Positions 24,936 through 34,816 are shown, numbered from the stretch's first letter. The stretch is 64,000 bases of DNA from Microbacterium sp. NC79 (GCF_019061125.1 NZ_JAHQYI010000001.1:682001-746000), one strand, 5' to 3'. Notes: generated by a model from the letters alone, not told the origin. A program made the numbers and translations.

Positions 24936-25946
24936 TTAGCGTGCGCGGCGCAGCAGGCCGACCTTGTCGTACACGTCGGTGAGAGTCTTGGTCGCGACCT
25001 CTTCTGCCTTGTCGGCGTTGCGCGCGAGTACGCGGTCGAGTTCGGCCCGGTCATCAAGTAGCTCAAGCACCTTTTCGCGCACCGGACCAAATTCGTTCAC
25101 GACGGCTTCGGCGACGGCCTTTTTGAAGTCACCGTAACCACGACCGGCAAACTCGTCTTCAATCGCGGGGATCTGGCGACCCGTCATGGCCGCGTAGATC
25201 ACCATCAGGTTCGAAACGCCGGGCTTTTCTTCGCGGTCGTACTTCACAACACCGTCGTTGTCGGTGACAGCGCGCATGATCTTCTTCGCGGTCTTCGACG
25301 GCTCATCAAGCAACCACAGCACACCGGCATCGGTCTCTGCCGATTTTGACATCTTCGACGTCGGGGTCTGCAGATCGTAGATGCGCGCGGTGTCTTGCTG
25401 AATCATCGCGTTGGGCACCGTGAAAGCCTCGCCAAAGCGCGAGTTGAAGCGCTCAGCGAGGTCGCGGGTCAGCTCAACGTGCTGCTTCTGGTCGTCGCCG
25501 ACCGGAACCACGTTTGCCTGGTAGAGCAGAATGTCAGCTGCCATCAGCACCGGGTAGGTGAACAGGCCAACGCTCGTCGAGTCGGCGCCGTAGCGCTGCG
25601 ACTTGTCTTTGAACTGCGTCATACGGCCAGCCTCACCGAAACCGGTGATGGTCGACAGAATCCACGCGAGCTCGGCGTGCGCGGGAACGTGCGACTGCAC
25701 GTACAGCGTCGACTTTGCCGGCTCAATGCCAGCGGCAATGTACTGAGCGGCCGTGCGGCGGGTCTTCTCCGCGAGAATCTTGGGGTCTTGCGCCACGGTG
25801 ATCGCGTGCAGGTCAACGACGGAGAAGAAGGCATCGTAGGAATCTTGCAGATCGCGCCACTGCATGAGGGCACCAATGTAGTTGCCGATCTGGAGTGAAT
25901 CGGCGGACGGCTGCATTCCGGAATAAAGACGCGCTTTCTCAGTCAC
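24936..25946 (-). CDS. trpS: Tryptophanyl-tRNA synthetase
   Basis: The 336-residue class I synthetase charges tRNA-Trp. 'SGMQPSADSLQIGNYIGAL' holds the HIGH-equivalent (here SLQIGN), the KMSKS loop appears as 'SKMSKSAETD', and 'VGDDQKQHVELTRDLAERFN' binds substrate. Length is normal for bacterial TrpRS. The GTG start is preceded by TAGGGT at a 6-nt spacing. It leads a two-gene operon with a GNAT. Confidence 0.97.
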   Translation of the reverse strand: MTEKARLYSGMQPSADSLQIGNYIGALMQWRDLQDSYDAFFSVVDLHAITVAQDPKILAEKTRRTAAQYIAAGIEPAKSTLYVQSHVPAHAELAWILSTITGFGEAGRMTQFKDKSQRYGADSTSVGLFTYPVLMAADILLYQANVVPVGDDQKQHVELTRDLAERFNSRFGEAFTVPNAMIQQDTARIYDLQTPTSKMSKSAETDAGVLWLLDEPSKTAKKIMRAVTDNDGVVKYDREEKPGVSNLMVIYAAMTGRQIPAIEDEFAGRGYGDFKKAVAEAVVNEFGPVREKVLELLDDRAELDRVLARNADKAEEVATKTLTDVYDKVGLLRRAR

Positions 25947-25952
25947 TCGTCA

Positions 25953-25958
25953 ACCCTA
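25953..25958 (-). promoter_or_regulatory. -10 box TAGGGT of leaderless trpS
   Basis: TAGGGT lies 6 nt before the GTG at 25946 (minus strand). It is back to back with the plus-strand promoter at 25989. Confidence 0.65.
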
Positions 25959-25988
25959 CTCGTTCTGTGCGCACTGCTCACGCGCTGA

Positions 25989-25994
25989 CATACT
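25989..25994 (+). promoter_or_regulatory. -10 box CATACT of leaderless membrane-protein gene
   Basis: CATACT lies 6 nt before the ATG at 26001; five of six bases match TATACT. No Shine-Dalgarno is present. Confidence 0.5.
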
Positions 25995-26000
25995 GTCTGC

Positions 26001-26486
26001 ATGCCTAAGCCGCAGTCCACGATCACCATTACCGACGCTGATATGCGATCGCACGGTCGCGACGTGATGCGATATCTGATGACGACGCCCACGATGCTGA
26101 TCGCGTTCGCTTTTGTCGCCCTCGCAAGCGTGGCCGCGATCGTTGTCTCGCTGATGACCAATAACGTCACCATGCTGATCGCGGGGCTTGGCATGATTGT
26201 CATCACCGCGCTTGTGCCGTTTCTGCTGCGCTCGCAGGCGAAGAAGATGCTGCGTGCGGCGGCGCCTGAGGGGTCACGTCTCGCGACGAGCATCACGGAT
26301 GACACCGTATGGTTGCAGTCGCCGCTGGCCACACAGACCCTGAAACTTAGCGGCTTCCAGAAGGCGACGCTCGTCGGCGACACCCTGATCCTGCGGTTCC
26401 GTGGCTCGACGAACTATTTAGCGTTGCCTGTGCGTGCTTTCACGCCAGACGCGGTGGCAACGGCACGCGAACGCGTGGGTGCATAG
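26001..26486 (+). CDS. Small membrane protein, YcxB-like
   Basis: The 161-residue protein has a ~30-residue cytosolic start, two adjacent membrane helices (~35-80) and a C-terminal cytosolic domain. In that domain 'TDDTVWLQSP' and 'LRFRGSTNYLALPVRAF' resemble the YcxB-like C-terminal fold, in which a short beta domain ends with a 'lP.raf' motif. Function is unknown. It is divergent from trpS. Confidence 0.65.
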   Translation: MPKPQSTITITDADMRSHGRDVMRYLMTTPTMLIAFAFVALASVAAIVVSLMTNNVTMLIAGLGMIVITALVPFLLRSQAKKMLRAAAPEGSRLATSITDDTVWLQSPLATQTLKLSGFQKATLVGDTLILRFRGSTNYLALPVRAFTPDAVATARERVGA

Positions 26487-26497
26487 CCCCGTCGCCA

Positions 26498-26534
26498 CGT
26501 GGCCGCGTAGCCAGGTAATCGCGTGGCCGCGTAG
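26498..26534. repeat. Short direct repeats in a convergent gap
   Basis: CGTGGCCGCGTAG occurs at 26498-26510 and 26522-26534, with further partial copies (CGTAGTCGCGT, CGCATAGCCGCGT) up to ~26580. The gap 26487-26599 between converging genes holds nothing else recognisable. Confidence 0.5.
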
Positions 26535-26599
26535 TCGCGTCGCTACGTGGGCGCATAGCCGCGTCGGTGCCACGTAGACGCACGCGACGCTGCGCCTGC

Positions 26600-27439
26600 T
26601 TAGCCGAGGCGGTAGTCGACCGTGACCGGGGCGTGATCGCTCCAGCGGGTGTCCCAGCTGGGCGCGCGCCAGACCGTATAGTTTTCCACGCGTTCGGCGA
26701 GAGCGGGGGAGGCCATGTGGTAATCGATGCGCCACCCGGTGTCGTTGTCGAATGCCTTGCCGCGGCTTGACCACCACGTGTACGGGCCATCGATCTCGCC
26801 GTGAAATGCGCGGCCAACGTCCACCCAACCGAGGCCAGGCCCCGTGGTTCCGTCGACTCCCGTCACGTCGGTGCCGTGCGCACCAAAGTAGCGGTCGAAG
26901 TAGGCACGTTCGCGCGGCAAGAAGCCGGCCTTTTTGACGTTGCCCTTCCAGTTGCGAATGTCGAACTCGCGGTGACCAACGTTGAGGTCGCCGGTGACAA
27001 CGGCGAGTGCAGAGTCAGCCGAAAGCTCGGGCAAACGCAGATTCATCGCGTCTAGGAACGCCCACTTCGGGTCTTGCTTCGCGGGCGTCTCAGCCTCACC
27101 GGTCGGCACGTAAGCGCTCACCACGGTGACACGCTCGCCGTTAATGTCGAAGTCGGCTTCGATCCAGCGGCCCTTCGTGTCGTGCTCGTCGAGGCCGAAC
27201 GCGGTGCGTACCGCAACCGGCTCTTGGCGTGAAGCGATCGCGACGCCGGCTCGCCCCTTCGCTGTCGCCTCATCGTCGACGAGCGTCCAGCCAGGCAGAG
27301 CCTTCTCGAGCTCAATGCGAGGCGCACGCACCTCCTGCAGAGTCAGAATGTCGACACCCGCGTCGGCAAGCCACGGGTGCATGCCCTTGCGAGCTGCCGC
27401 ACGAACGCCGTTGACGTTGACCGAAGAGATACGTACCAT
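26600..27439 (-). CDS. xthA: Exodeoxyribonuclease III / AP endonuclease
   Basis: The 279-residue protein belongs to the EEP superfamily. 'VNVNGVRAA' and 'LQEVRAP' supply the N-terminal Asn and the metal-binding Glu, 'VTGDLNVGHREFDI' the Asp/Asn pair, and 'WRIDYHMAS' and 'SDHAPVTVDY' the catalytic Asp-His. It cleaves DNA 5' to abasic sites in base-excision repair, which fits functionally with the Fpg-like glycosylase 2.4 kb away. The start codon is preceded by TAGGCT at 6 nt. Confidence 0.95.
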   Translation of the reverse strand: MVRISSVNVNGVRAAARKGMHPWLADAGVDILTLQEVRAPRIELEKALPGWTLVDDEATAKGRAGVAIASRQEPVAVRTAFGLDEHDTKGRWIEADFDINGERVTVVSAYVPTGEAETPAKQDPKWAFLDAMNLRLPELSADSALAVVTGDLNVGHREFDIRNWKGNVKKAGFLPRERAYFDRYFGAHGTDVTGVDGTTGPGLGWVDVGRAFHGEIDGPYTWWSSRGKAFDNDTGWRIDYHMASPALAERVENYTVWRAPSWDTRWSDHAPVTVDYRLG

Positions 27440-27445
27440 GCCACA

Positions 27446-27451
27446 AGCCTA
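27446..27451 (-). promoter_or_regulatory. -10 box TAGGCT of leaderless xthA
   Basis: TAGGCT lies 6 nt before the ATG at 27439. It overlaps the final codons of the upstream BrkB-type gene. Confidence 0.6.
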
Positions 27452-28636
27452 GCGGCGAGGGACGACAGTGATCTTGCGTTTGCCTGACTCTTCCAGCGCC
27501 GCTTCGGCCGCTGCCACCTGTAGCCGAAGTTCTTCTGCGCGTTCAGCCCAGTGCCGCACCTGACGGGTAGCCGCAGGACGAACGTACCAACGCGCCCCAG
27601 CACGCGCGATCCGCGCTTCGCGATAGCGCACGAGTGCCGCGTCGTGCAGGGTGCGCGCTTCCAGGAGCGCCCGTTCTTCATGCGATGGCAGCACGATGGC
27701 GATATTGCGGTCTTCGGCACTCACGGCCACCCATGCGGCGGCGAGGAGGATCACCGTCATGATGAGGCGGAACCACAACAGCAGACCGATGATCACAACG
27801 AAAGATGCGAGGAGGGGATTGGATGGCGTCTTACCGAGCAGATAACCGGCACCAACCTGCAAAATCGCGAGGCTGACGCCGCCAAGGAGTGCTCCGGGCA
27901 GGATCGGCTTCGTTTTGAGATCAGTACCGACCAAGAACCGGAACAACACGATCAAGGTGAAAATGTTGATGACGCAGGCAACGGCAATGGCGAGCACCTG
28001 GGTGCCCGTGCGCAGGAGCCACTCGTTGTCGGATAAACCGATCAGGTCGAGCACAAAGTTCAGCGTGCTGGAACCGACGGTCGACAGCACCGCACCGATC
28101 AGAAGCAGGATGGCGAACCCAATAGAGGCCAGGAGGTCGCGAACCTTGAGGATCACAAAAGCGCCGGTCTCGGGCGGGAGGCCAAAGATGTCACGAACAG
28201 CCTTGCGCACGTAACCCATCCAGCCGATCGCGGTCCAAATCACGGCGAGCAGTGCGGCGATACCGGTGATCGATAGCGCGCCGGTGGAGCTGACGACAAC
28301 GTCACGCACCCGATCAGGGGTGAACAGGCCGCCGCTTTCTGCGATGACACCGGGAAGATACCCGTTGATGACGTCGATCAGGCCGTTGACTGCGGTCGTG
28401 CTGGCGCCCAGCCAAAACCCGAGAATGACGAGCGCGACGTAGATGGCGGCGGCGATCGCAAAGAACGCTTGGAAGCTCGCTCCAGACGCCAAGATAAAGC
28501 CATTACGCAGAGAGAAGCGCTGGAACACCCGGACTGGGAAGGAGCCCATGACCTTCTGCGCTGTCTCCGTCGCCTTTTCCACCACAGAGGCACGTTCGTC
28601 TGCAGTGGCTGTCTCCTGGTTCCGCTCTTCGCTCAC
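27449..28636 (-). CDS. YihY/BrkB family inner-membrane protein
   Basis: The 395-residue protein has six membrane helices, with the family's 'ASGASFQAFFAIAAAIY' near the first and 'FRFLVGTDLKTKPILPGALLGGV' before the later ones. A ~90-residue cytosolic tail rich in Arg/Ala/Glu, probably helical, follows. YihY proteins were once called RNase BN, and their role is unsettled. I start at the GTG 28636 (VSEERNQE), which has TACGCT 6 nt upstream. The upstream GTG at 28675 lies within the sdh terminator T-run. Confidence 0.87.
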   Translation of the reverse strand: MSEERNQETATADERASVVEKATETAQKVMGSFPVRVFQRFSLRNGFILASGASFQAFFAIAAAIYVALVILGFWLGASTTAVNGLIDVINGYLPGVIAESGGLFTPDRVRDVVVSSTGALSITGIAALLAVIWTAIGWMGYVRKAVRDIFGLPPETGAFVILKVRDLLASIGFAILLLIGAVLSTVGSSTLNFVLDLIGLSDNEWLLRTGTQVLAIAVACVINIFTLIVLFRFLVGTDLKTKPILPGALLGGVSLAILQVGAGYLLGKTPSNPLLASFVVIIGLLLWFRLIMTVILLAAAWVAVSAEDRNIAIVLPSHEERALLEARTLHDAALVRYREARIARAGARWYVRPAATRQVRHWAERAEELRLQVAAAEAALEESGKRKITVVPRR

Positions 28637-28642
28637 ACCCCC

Positions 28643-28648
28643 AGCGTA
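28643..28648 (-). promoter_or_regulatory. -10 box TACGCT of leaderless BrkB-type gene
   Basis: TACGCT lies 6 nt before the GTG at 28636. It is the main reason for choosing that start over the GTG at 28675. Confidence 0.55.
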
Positions 28649-28675
28649 CTCAACGGCGACTTTTCTGCGATGCAC

Positions 28676-28710
28676 AAAAAAGTGGGCGCCACCCGAAGGT
28701 GACGCCCACT
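28676..28710 (-). terminator. Rho-independent terminator of the sdh operon
   Basis: On the minus strand, an 8-bp outer stem, one mismatch, a 4-bp inner stem and a 4-nt loop are followed by TTTTTT. It lies 18 nt past the sdhB stop. Confidence 0.88.
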
Positions 28711-28728
28711 CACATGAAGATCAGCTGA

Positions 28729-29490
28729 TCAACGACCGCCGCGCAGGACAGCCTGCTTGACCTCGGCAATAGCCTTGGTGACCTCGATGCCGCGCGGGCA
28801 TGCCTCGGAACAGTTGAAGGTGGTGCGGCAACGCCACACGCCTTCCTTGTCGTTGAGGATGTCGAGGCGCACGTTTGCGGCATCGTCGCGCGAGTCGAAG
28901 ATGAAGCGGTGTGCGTTCACGATGGCAGCCGGGCCGAAGTACTGGCCGTCGGTCCAGAACACGGGGCATGACGACGTGCACGCTGCGCACAGGATGCACT
29001 TGGTGGTGTCGTCGAAGATGGCGCGGTCCTTGATGGACTGCGTGCGCTCCTTGCCCGGCGTGGTGGGGGAGTTTGCCTGCAGGAAGGGCTGAACTTCGCG
29101 GTAGGAGGCGAAGAACGGCTCCATGTCGACGATGAGGTCCTTCTCCAGGGGCAGACCCTTGATGGCCTCAACGTAGATCGGCTGCGAAATATCGAGGTCC
29201 TTGATCAGCGTCTTGCACGCGAGACGGTTGCGGCCGTTGATACGCATAGCGTCGGAACCACAAATACCGTGTGCGCACGAGCGGCGGAACGACAGCGAAC
29301 CGTCGACCTCCCACTTGATCTTGTGCAGGGCGTCAAGGACGCGGTCGGTCGAGTAGAGCTCGACATCGTAGTCAACCCAGCGCGGCTCTTCGTCAACTTC
29401 GGGGTCGAAGCGACGAACGATGAACGTCACAAGGAAAGACTGAACCTCATCGGATTCGGGCGTGCTGGCCTCAGCAACTGCAGTCGACAT
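28729..29490 (-). CDS. sdhB: Succinate dehydrogenase iron-sulfur subunit
   Basis: The 253-residue subunit carries electrons from FAD to quinone. The 2Fe-2S cysteines are in 'SCAHGICGSDAM' and 'RLACKTL'; the 4Fe-4S and 3Fe-4S ligands are in 'CILCAACTSSCP' and 'CSEACPRG'. The ATG shares its A with the sdhA stop (TGATG), with AGAGGAAG upstream. It is the last gene of sdhCDAB. Confidence 0.97.
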   Translation of the reverse strand: MSTAVAEASTPESDEVQSFLVTFIVRRFDPEVDEEPRWVDYDVELYSTDRVLDALHKIKWEVDGSLSFRRSCAHGICGSDAMRINGRNRLACKTLIKDLDISQPIYVEAIKGLPLEKDLIVDMEPFFASYREVQPFLQANSPTTPGKERTQSIKDRAIFDDTTKCILCAACTSSCPVFWTDGQYFGPAAIVNAHRFIFDSRDDAANVRLDILNDKEGVWRCRTTFNCSEACPRGIEVTKAIAEVKQAVLRGGR

Positions 29491-31289
29491 CAGTACTTCC
29501 TCTCCATGGGCTGGTAACGCGTCACGACGACGGGCTTCCAATCGAGCTTGATGTGGTCATCAGCGTTGGACGAGTGCGGGTCGCCCGTCAGGTACGCCAT
29601 GGTGTGCTGCATGTAGTTCTCATCATCGCGGTTCGGGTAGTCGTCGCGCATGTGACCGCCACGGCTTTCCTTACGGTTCTTCGCGGTGACGACAACAACC
29701 TCGGCGAGGTCGAGCAAGAAGCCCAGCTCGACAGCCTCAAGCAGGTCGGTGTTGTAGCGCTTGCCCTTGTCATCGACGTGGACGTTCTTGTAGCGCTCGC
29801 GCAGCTCTTCGATCGTCTCGAGAACTTCGCCGAGCGACTCGTCGGTGCGGAACACCTGAGCCTTCGCATCCATGTCGTCCTGCAGCTTCTTACGAAGCGT
29901 CGCAATACGCTCGGTGCCCGGGTTGGAACGCAGGCCCTCGATCATCTCGCGAACTTCCTTCGCCGGGTCTTCCGGCAGTGGAACGAAGTCAGCGGTCTTG
30001 ACGTACTCAACAGCGTTGCGGCCAGCGCGCTTACCGAACACGTTTATGTCAAGCAGCGAGTTGGTTCCGAGGCGGTTCGAGCCGTGCACCGAAACACATG
30101 CGCACTCGCCCGCGGCGTAGAGACCCGGAACAACGGTGGTGTTGTCGGCGAGAACCTCGGCGTTGACGTTGGTGGGGATACCACCCATGGCGTAGTGAGC
30201 GGTCGGCATCACCGGGACGGGCTCAACAACCGGGTCAACACCCAGGTAGGTACGAGCGAACTCGGTGATGTCGGGAAGCTTAGTCTCGAGGACCTCAGCA
30301 CCGAGGTGCGTGCAGTCGAGGAGAACGTAGTCCTTGTGCGGACCAGCACCGCGACCCTCGGCTACTTCCTGAACCATCGAGCGCGCAACGATGTCACGCG
30401 GTGCGAGGTCCTTAATGGTCGGTGCGTAGCGCTCCATGAAGCGCTCACCCGAGGCGTTACGGAGGATAGCGCCCTCACCGCGAGCACCCTCGGTGAGGAG
30501 AATGCCGAGGCCGGCAAGGCCCGTCGGGTGGAACTGGAAGAACTCCATGTCTTCCAGCGGGAGGCGCTTGCGCCAAATGATGCCAACGCCGTCACCTGTC
30601 AGGGTGTGTGCGTTCGACGTCGTCTTGAAGATCTTGCCGAAGCCACCCGTTGCGAAGATGACGGCCTTCGAGTGGAAGACGTGCAGTTCGCCCGTTGCCA
30701 GCTCGTATGCCACGACACCGGCAACCTGCGTTGCACCGTTTTCGTCTTCAACCGTAATGAGGTCGAGGGCGTAGAACTCGTTGAAGAAGTTGATGCCCAA
30801 GCGCACGCAGTTCTGGAACAGCGTCTGCAGAATCATGTGACCGGTACGGTCAGCGGCGTAGCAGGCGCGGCGCACAGCGGCCTTACCGTGGTCGCGGGTG
30901 TGACCACCAAAGCGACGCTGGTCGATCTTGCCGTCTTCCGTACGGTTGAAGGGAAGGCCCATGTTCTCGAGGTCGATGACCGCGTCGATGGCTTCCTTTG
31001 CGAGGATCTCAGCAGCGTCCTGGTCGACGAGGTAGTCGCCACCCTTAACGGTGTCAAAGGTGTGCCACTCCCAGCTGTCTTCCTCAACGTTGGCGAGGGC
31101 TGCAGCCATGCCACCCTGTGCCGCACCGGTGTGCGAACGCGTCGGGTAGAGCTTGGTGATGACGGCGGTCTTCGCACCCGGGCCAGCTTCGATAGCTGCT
31201 CGCATGCCTGCTCCACCAGCACCGACGATGACAACGTCGAACTGGTGGTAGTGAACGCCGTCGCGGATAACGGAATCTGAAGTATTCAC
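29490..31289 (-). CDS. sdhA: Succinate dehydrogenase flavoprotein subunit
   Basis: The 599-residue subunit oxidises succinate to fumarate. '[17 protein letters not shown]' is the FAD dinucleotide motif. '[16 protein letters not shown]' holds the His that binds FAD covalently. '[20 protein letters not shown]' and '[10 protein letters not shown]' form the active site. The start is GTG. It lies 19 nt after sdhD and overlaps sdhB by one base. Confidence 0.97.
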   Translation of the reverse strand: MNTSDSVIRDGVHYHQFDVVIVGAGGAGMRAAIEAGPGAKTAVITKLYPTRSHTGAAQGGMAAALANVEEDSWEWHTFDTVKGGDYLVDQDAAEILAKEAIDAVIDLENMGLPFNRTEDGKIDQRRFGGHTRDHGKAAVRRACYAADRTGHMILQTLFQNCVRLGINFFNEFYALDLITVEDENGATQVAGVVAYELATGELHVFHSKAVIFATGGFGKIFKTTSNAHTLTGDGVGIIWRKRLPLEDMEFFQFHPTGLAGLGILLTEGARGEGAILRNASGERFMERYAPTIKDLAPRDIVARSMVQEVAEGRGAGPHKDYVLLDCTHLGAEVLETKLPDITEFARTYLGVDPVVEPVPVMPTAHYAMGGIPTNVNAEVLADNTTVVPGLYAAGECACVSVHGSNRLGTNSLLDINVFGKRAGRNAVEYVKTADFVPLPEDPAKEVREMIEGLRSNPGTERIATLRKKLQDDMDAKAQVFRTDESLGEVLETIEELRERYKNVHVDDKGKRYNTDLLEAVELGFLLDLAEVVVVTAKNRKESRGGHMRDDYPNRDDENYMQHTMAYLTGDPHSSNADDHIKLDWKPVVVTRYQPMERKY

Positions 31290-31308
31290 GTGGTTGTGCC
31301 TAGCTTTT

Positions 31309-31770
31309 CTACTTGCCCGTCAGTTCTGCACATGCTTCCCACAGCGCGCCATCTTCGAAGACACCGTTGCAGGGGTCAAACGTGAAGACAACAAGCGTGC
31401 CGAGGACGATGAGCAGACCGACAGCGATCCAGATCGCGGAGACGAGCACCTTGCGGGCTGTCTTGTTCAAGACGTAGTCGTTGGTGATGGTGCGCATGCC
31501 GTTTGCACCGTGGATGAGACCGAGCCACAGCATGGCGACGTCCCACCACTGCCAGAACGGCGTGGCGAACTTGCCGCCGACGAAACCGAAGTCGATGGCA
31601 GAGATGCCGTCGCCGACCATCAGGTTGACGAACAGGTGACCGAAGATGAGAACGACCAGCACGACACCGCTCACGCGCATGTACAGCCAGCCCCACTTTT
31701 CGAGGTTGGCGCCGCCGTTGCGGGGAGCAGCCGCCGAGGAGCGGGGAGTCGCGAGAGTTTCAGCAGACAT
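31309..31770 (-). CDS. sdhD: Succinate dehydrogenase membrane anchor subunit D
   Basis: The 153-residue protein has a ~30-residue cytosolic start and three membrane helices. The first carries a His ('[12 protein letters not shown]') and the second '[12 protein letters not shown]', as in actinobacterial SdhD. It anchors SdhAB and contributes to the heme/quinone site. The ATG overlaps the sdhC stop (TGATG). Confidence 0.92.
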   Translation of the reverse strand: MSAETLATPRSSAAAPRNGGANLEKWGWLYMRVSGVVLVVLIFGHLFVNLMVGDGISAIDFGFVGGKFATPFWQWWDVAMLWLGLIHGANGMRTITNDYVLNKTARKVLVSAIWIAVGLLIVLGTLVVFTFDPCNGVFEDGALWEACAELTGK

Positions 31771-32204
31771 CAGTGACCTCCTCCTGCGTGCGCAAGAACG
31801 TTCGGGATGTGGCGAACGGCGAATGCGCCGACGAGAACAACCCAAATGCCAATGACGATCCAGAACATCTGCTTCTGGTACTTCGCGCCCTTGGACCAGA
31901 AGTCCACCAGGATGATGCGCAGACCGTTGATCGCGTGGTAGACGATGCCGGCGACGAGGATGAGTTCGCCGAAGCCCATGAGTGGGTTCTTGTACGTCGA
32001 CATGACGGCGTCGTACGCGTCAGGAGAGACGCGAATGAGTGCAGTGTCCAAAACGTGGACAAGCAAGAAGAAGAAAATCGCGACACCTGTAATTCGGTGC
32101 AGCACCCATGACCACATACCCTCATTGCCGCGGTAGAGCGTTCCACGCGGCGTTTTTGAGGTGGTCTCGGATACCGACGGTGTCAAGCGAGCGCTTGCGG
32201 ACAC
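31770..32204 (-). CDS. sdhC: Succinate dehydrogenase cytochrome b subunit C
   Basis: The 144-residue, three-helix protein has the Sdh_cyt signature 'HRITGVAIFFFLLVHVLD', whose second His is the expected heme ligand, and 'AINGLRIILVDFW' in the second half. I choose the GTG at 32204 (VSASARLT) because GGGAGGA lies 5 nt upstream; the longer frame begins with an unsupported TTG. It is the first gene of sdhCDAB. Confidence 0.92.
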   Translation of the reverse strand: MSASARLTPSVSETTSKTPRGTLYRGNEGMWSWVLHRITGVAIFFFLLVHVLDTALIRVSPDAYDAVMSTYKNPLMGFGELILVAGIVYHAINGLRIILVDFWSKGAKYQKQMFWIVIGIWVVLVGAFAVRHIPNVLAHAGGGH

Positions 32205-32416
32205 GTCGTCCTCCCTGATCGATGCGAGCTTTGCGGGCGCCAATGAAGCGCGAGCGTAGGTCTCTATCCTATTCCTGTAATTTCGCTGGGGGCGAATGAG
32301 GCATACCTAAACGCGGGCATAAATGGCGACAATGTGCCTGAATCGTGATCTTGATCGCGCGAAAGCTGGCGTCCCGCTTCGCGTCGTGGTGCGGCGGTGT
32401 CGCGGGAGCGACGGGC

Positions 32417-32422
32417 TAACCT
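32417..32422 (+). promoter_or_regulatory. -10 box TAACCT of leaderless manC
   Basis: TAACCT lies 6 nt before the ATG at 32429. No Shine-Dalgarno is present. Confidence 0.6.
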
Positions 32423-32428
32423 TGCACC

Positions 32429-33544
32429 ATGCAAGGCAAGCTCTCTGACTTTTATGCCGTTATTCCTGCCGGTGGTATCGGTAGCCGCCTCTGGCCGTTG
32501 TCGCGCGCAGACGCACCCAAGTTCTTGCACGACCTCACCGGTTCCGGGCAATCTCTGCTGCGTGACACGTGGGATCGCCTCGAGCCGCTCTCGGGCAGTG
32601 ACCGGATCGCCGTCGTTACCGGCCGCGCCCACCGTGCCGCCGTCGAACACGAGCTCCCGGGAGTCGCCGACCTCAACGTCTTTCTCGAATCAGAGCCGCG
32701 TGAATCTGCGGCAGCCATCGGGCTCGCTGCCGCAATTCTGCAACGCCGCGAACCCAATGTGATTATTGGTTCCTTCGCCGCAGACCACGTTATTCAGGGC
32801 ACCAACCGCTTTGAATGGGCAGTCGAGCAAGCCGTCGCCGTCGCCCGCGAGGGCTATATCTGCACGATCGGTATTCCACCGCTCGAGCCGAGCGTCGGGT
32901 TTGGTTACATCCGCAGTGGCGATGAGCTGGAGGTAAAGGGCGCTCCTGAAGCCCTCCTCGTCAGGGAGTTTGTCGAGAAGCCAGACCTGGAAACGGCGAA
33001 GCGCTACGTCGAAGCGCGCACCTACCTGTGGAACGCTGGCATGTTTATTGCTCGCGCCGACGTCATCCTCGCCGAACTTGCGAGAAATGAGCCTGAGCTC
33101 CACGCTGGGCTGATTGAGCTTGCCGAAGCGTGGGACGACCGTGACAAGCGCGGACCAGCGGTCGATCGGATTTGGCCGGAACTGAAGAAGATTGCCATTG
33201 ACTATGCGGTGGCGGAACCAGCGGCTGCGGCTGGCACGCTGGCTGTGATTCCCGGGCACTTCGATTGGGATGATGTCGGTGACTTCGCCAGCCTCGCCAA
33301 GCTGAACTCGCGCGGCCGTGGCAATGACCTGGCCATACTGGGGGAGAACGCCCGAGTACTTGCCGATGCATCAAGCGGAATTCTCGTTTCACAGACCACG
33401 CGCGTCATCTCCGTAGTGGGAGTGAAAGACATTGTGATCGTTGACACTCCGGACGCGTTACTCGTGACCACAAGTGAGCACGCACAACGCGTGAAGGGCG
33501 TCGTTGACGCACTGAAACTCACCGGCAGAGGCGACGTACTCTAA
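32429..33544 (+). CDS. manC: Mannose-1-phosphate guanylyltransferase
   Basis: The 371-residue nucleotidyltransferase makes GDP-mannose from mannose-1-phosphate and GTP. The pyrophosphorylase motif 'PAGGIGSRLWPLSR' is at residues ~13-26, with 'DHVI' (metal-binding Asp), 'FVEKPD' and 'YLWNAGMF' downstream. There is no isomerase domain, so this is the short monofunctional type. GDP-mannose feeds mannosylated cell-envelope lipids and polysaccharides. It is divergent from the sdh operon. Confidence 0.92.
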   Translation: MQGKLSDFYAVIPAGGIGSRLWPLSRADAPKFLHDLTGSGQSLLRDTWDRLEPLSGSDRIAVVTGRAHRAAVEHELPGVADLNVFLESEPRESAAAIGLAAAILQRREPNVIIGSFAADHVIQGTNRFEWAVEQAVAVAREGYICTIGIPPLEPSVGFGYIRSGDELEVKGAPEALLVREFVEKPDLETAKRYVEARTYLWNAGMFIARADVILAELARNEPELHAGLIELAEAWDDRDKRGPAVDRIWPELKKIAIDYAVAEPAAAAGTLAVIPGHFDWDDVGDFASLAKLNSRGRGNDLAILGENARVLADASSGILVSQTTRVISVVGVKDIVIVDTPDALLVTTSEHAQRVKGVVDALKLTGRGDVL

Positions 33545-33697
33545 CGAGAAAGGCGTGCACTTCTGAGTGCTCATATGAGCAATCTGTTTCGGCTTTGTAA
33601 CCTTTGCCGTCAGAGTAAGGCAACACAAGCGTCATGCGGGGTAACTTTCTGGGAGCGAACCCGTGAATGGCGCGGGCGATCAATCGCGGAGGCAACC

Positions 33698-34816
33698 TTG
33701 ACTATTTCCACCACCAAGAAGCTTGCTGGCGGCGTCCTCGCTGCTGGCCTCATCTTCTCGCTTGCCGGTTGTGGCCAGGCGCCGGCCACCGAGCCGACGA
33801 CCGGTGCAACCGACGGCGCAACGACCGAGCCCTCGGCTGCAGCAACCGACTTCCTCGGCTGCATCGTTTCGGACGCCGGCGGTTTTGACGACAAGTCGTT
33901 CAACCAGCTGTCGTTCGAGGGCCTGATGCGCGCAACGGACGAGCTCGGCGCTGAGTCGAAGTCCGTTGAATCCAACTCTGAGGCTGAGTACGGCCCGAAC
34001 ATCGACGGCCTCGCAGCTGAAGGCTGCAACGCTATCGTTTCGGTCGGCTTCGCTCTGTCGGCGGCAACCGTTGAGGCTGCACTGGCAAACCCCGACACCG
34101 ACTTCATCCTTGTCGACGACGCCGCAGACAACGACTTCGACGGCAAGAAGGACGCCGAGAACATCAAGCCGCTGCTGTACGACACCGCTGAAGCCGCGTT
34201 CCTCGCTGGCTACCTGTCGGCTGGTTACTCGGAGGCTGGCAAGGTCGGCACGTTCGGTGGCATGGAGTTCCCGACCGTCACGATCTTCATGGACGGCTTC
34301 AAGCAGGGTGTCGACCACTACAACTCGGTCAACGGCACCAAGGTTGAGGTTGTTGGTTGGGACGGCAAGACCGGAACCTTCACCGGTGGCTTCGAAGCTA
34401 ACGCTGACGCCAAGACCGCAGCATCGAACGTCATCGCTCAGGGCGTCGACGTGATCCTGCCCGTCGGTGGCCCGATCTACCAGTCGGCTCTCCAGGCAAT
34501 CCAGGAGTCGGGTCGCGACATCGCCCTCATCGGTGTTGACGCTGACCTGTTCGAGACCGACCCGAACACTCAGGACTTCGTGCTGACGTCGATCCTGAAG
34601 TCGATGGACCTGTCGACCTACGAAGCAACCATGGCTTCGGCCGAGGGCACGCTCGACTTCGACGCATACATCGGAACGCTGGAGAACGGTGGCGTCGGCA
34701 TTGCTGACCTGCACAACTTCGCGGACAAGGTCGATGCGGCACTGCTCGCTGAGGTTGACGCTCTCAAGGCTGACATCATTGCAGGCAAGGTCACGGTTAC
34801 GAGCTACCTCGACTAA
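33698..34816 (+). CDS. BMP-family nucleoside-binding lipoprotein
   Basis: The 372-residue protein is a solute receptor of the basic membrane protein (Bmp/PnrA/Med) family, which binds purine or other nucleosides for ABC import. The lipobox LAGC places Cys at residue 25. 'GGFDDKSFNQLSFEGL' is the family's ligand-site motif, followed by 'NAIVSVGFALSAAT' and 'KVGTFGGMEFPTVTIFMDGF'. The start is a TTG at 33698 with GGAGG 5-6 nt upstream, giving MTISTTKK; upstream in-frame starts lack a ribosome site and the signal peptide would be internal. It is the first gene of the nucleoside cluster. Confidence 0.93.
   Translation: MTISTTKKLAGGVLAAGLIFSLAGCGQAPATEPTTGATDGATTEPSAAATDFLGCIVSDAGGFDDKSFNQLSFEGLMRATDELGAESKSVESNSEAEYGPNIDGLAAEGCNAIVSVGFALSAATVEAALANPDTDFILVDDAADNDFDGKKDAENIKPLLYDTAEAAFLAGYLSAGYSEAGKVGTFGGMEFPTVTIFMDGFKQGVDHYNSVNGTKVEVVGWDGKTGTFTGGFEANADAKTAASNVIAQGVDVILPVGGPIYQSALQAIQESGRDIALIGVDADLFETDPNTQDFVLTSILKSMDLSTYEATMASAEGTLDFDAYIGTLENGGVGIADLHNFADKVDAALLAEVDALKADIIAGKVTVTSYLD

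Noticed and set aside
29553..31280. 575-codon plus-strand frame opposite sdhA
   Set aside because: Antisense shadow produced by strong third-position GC bias; sdhA is unmistakable.
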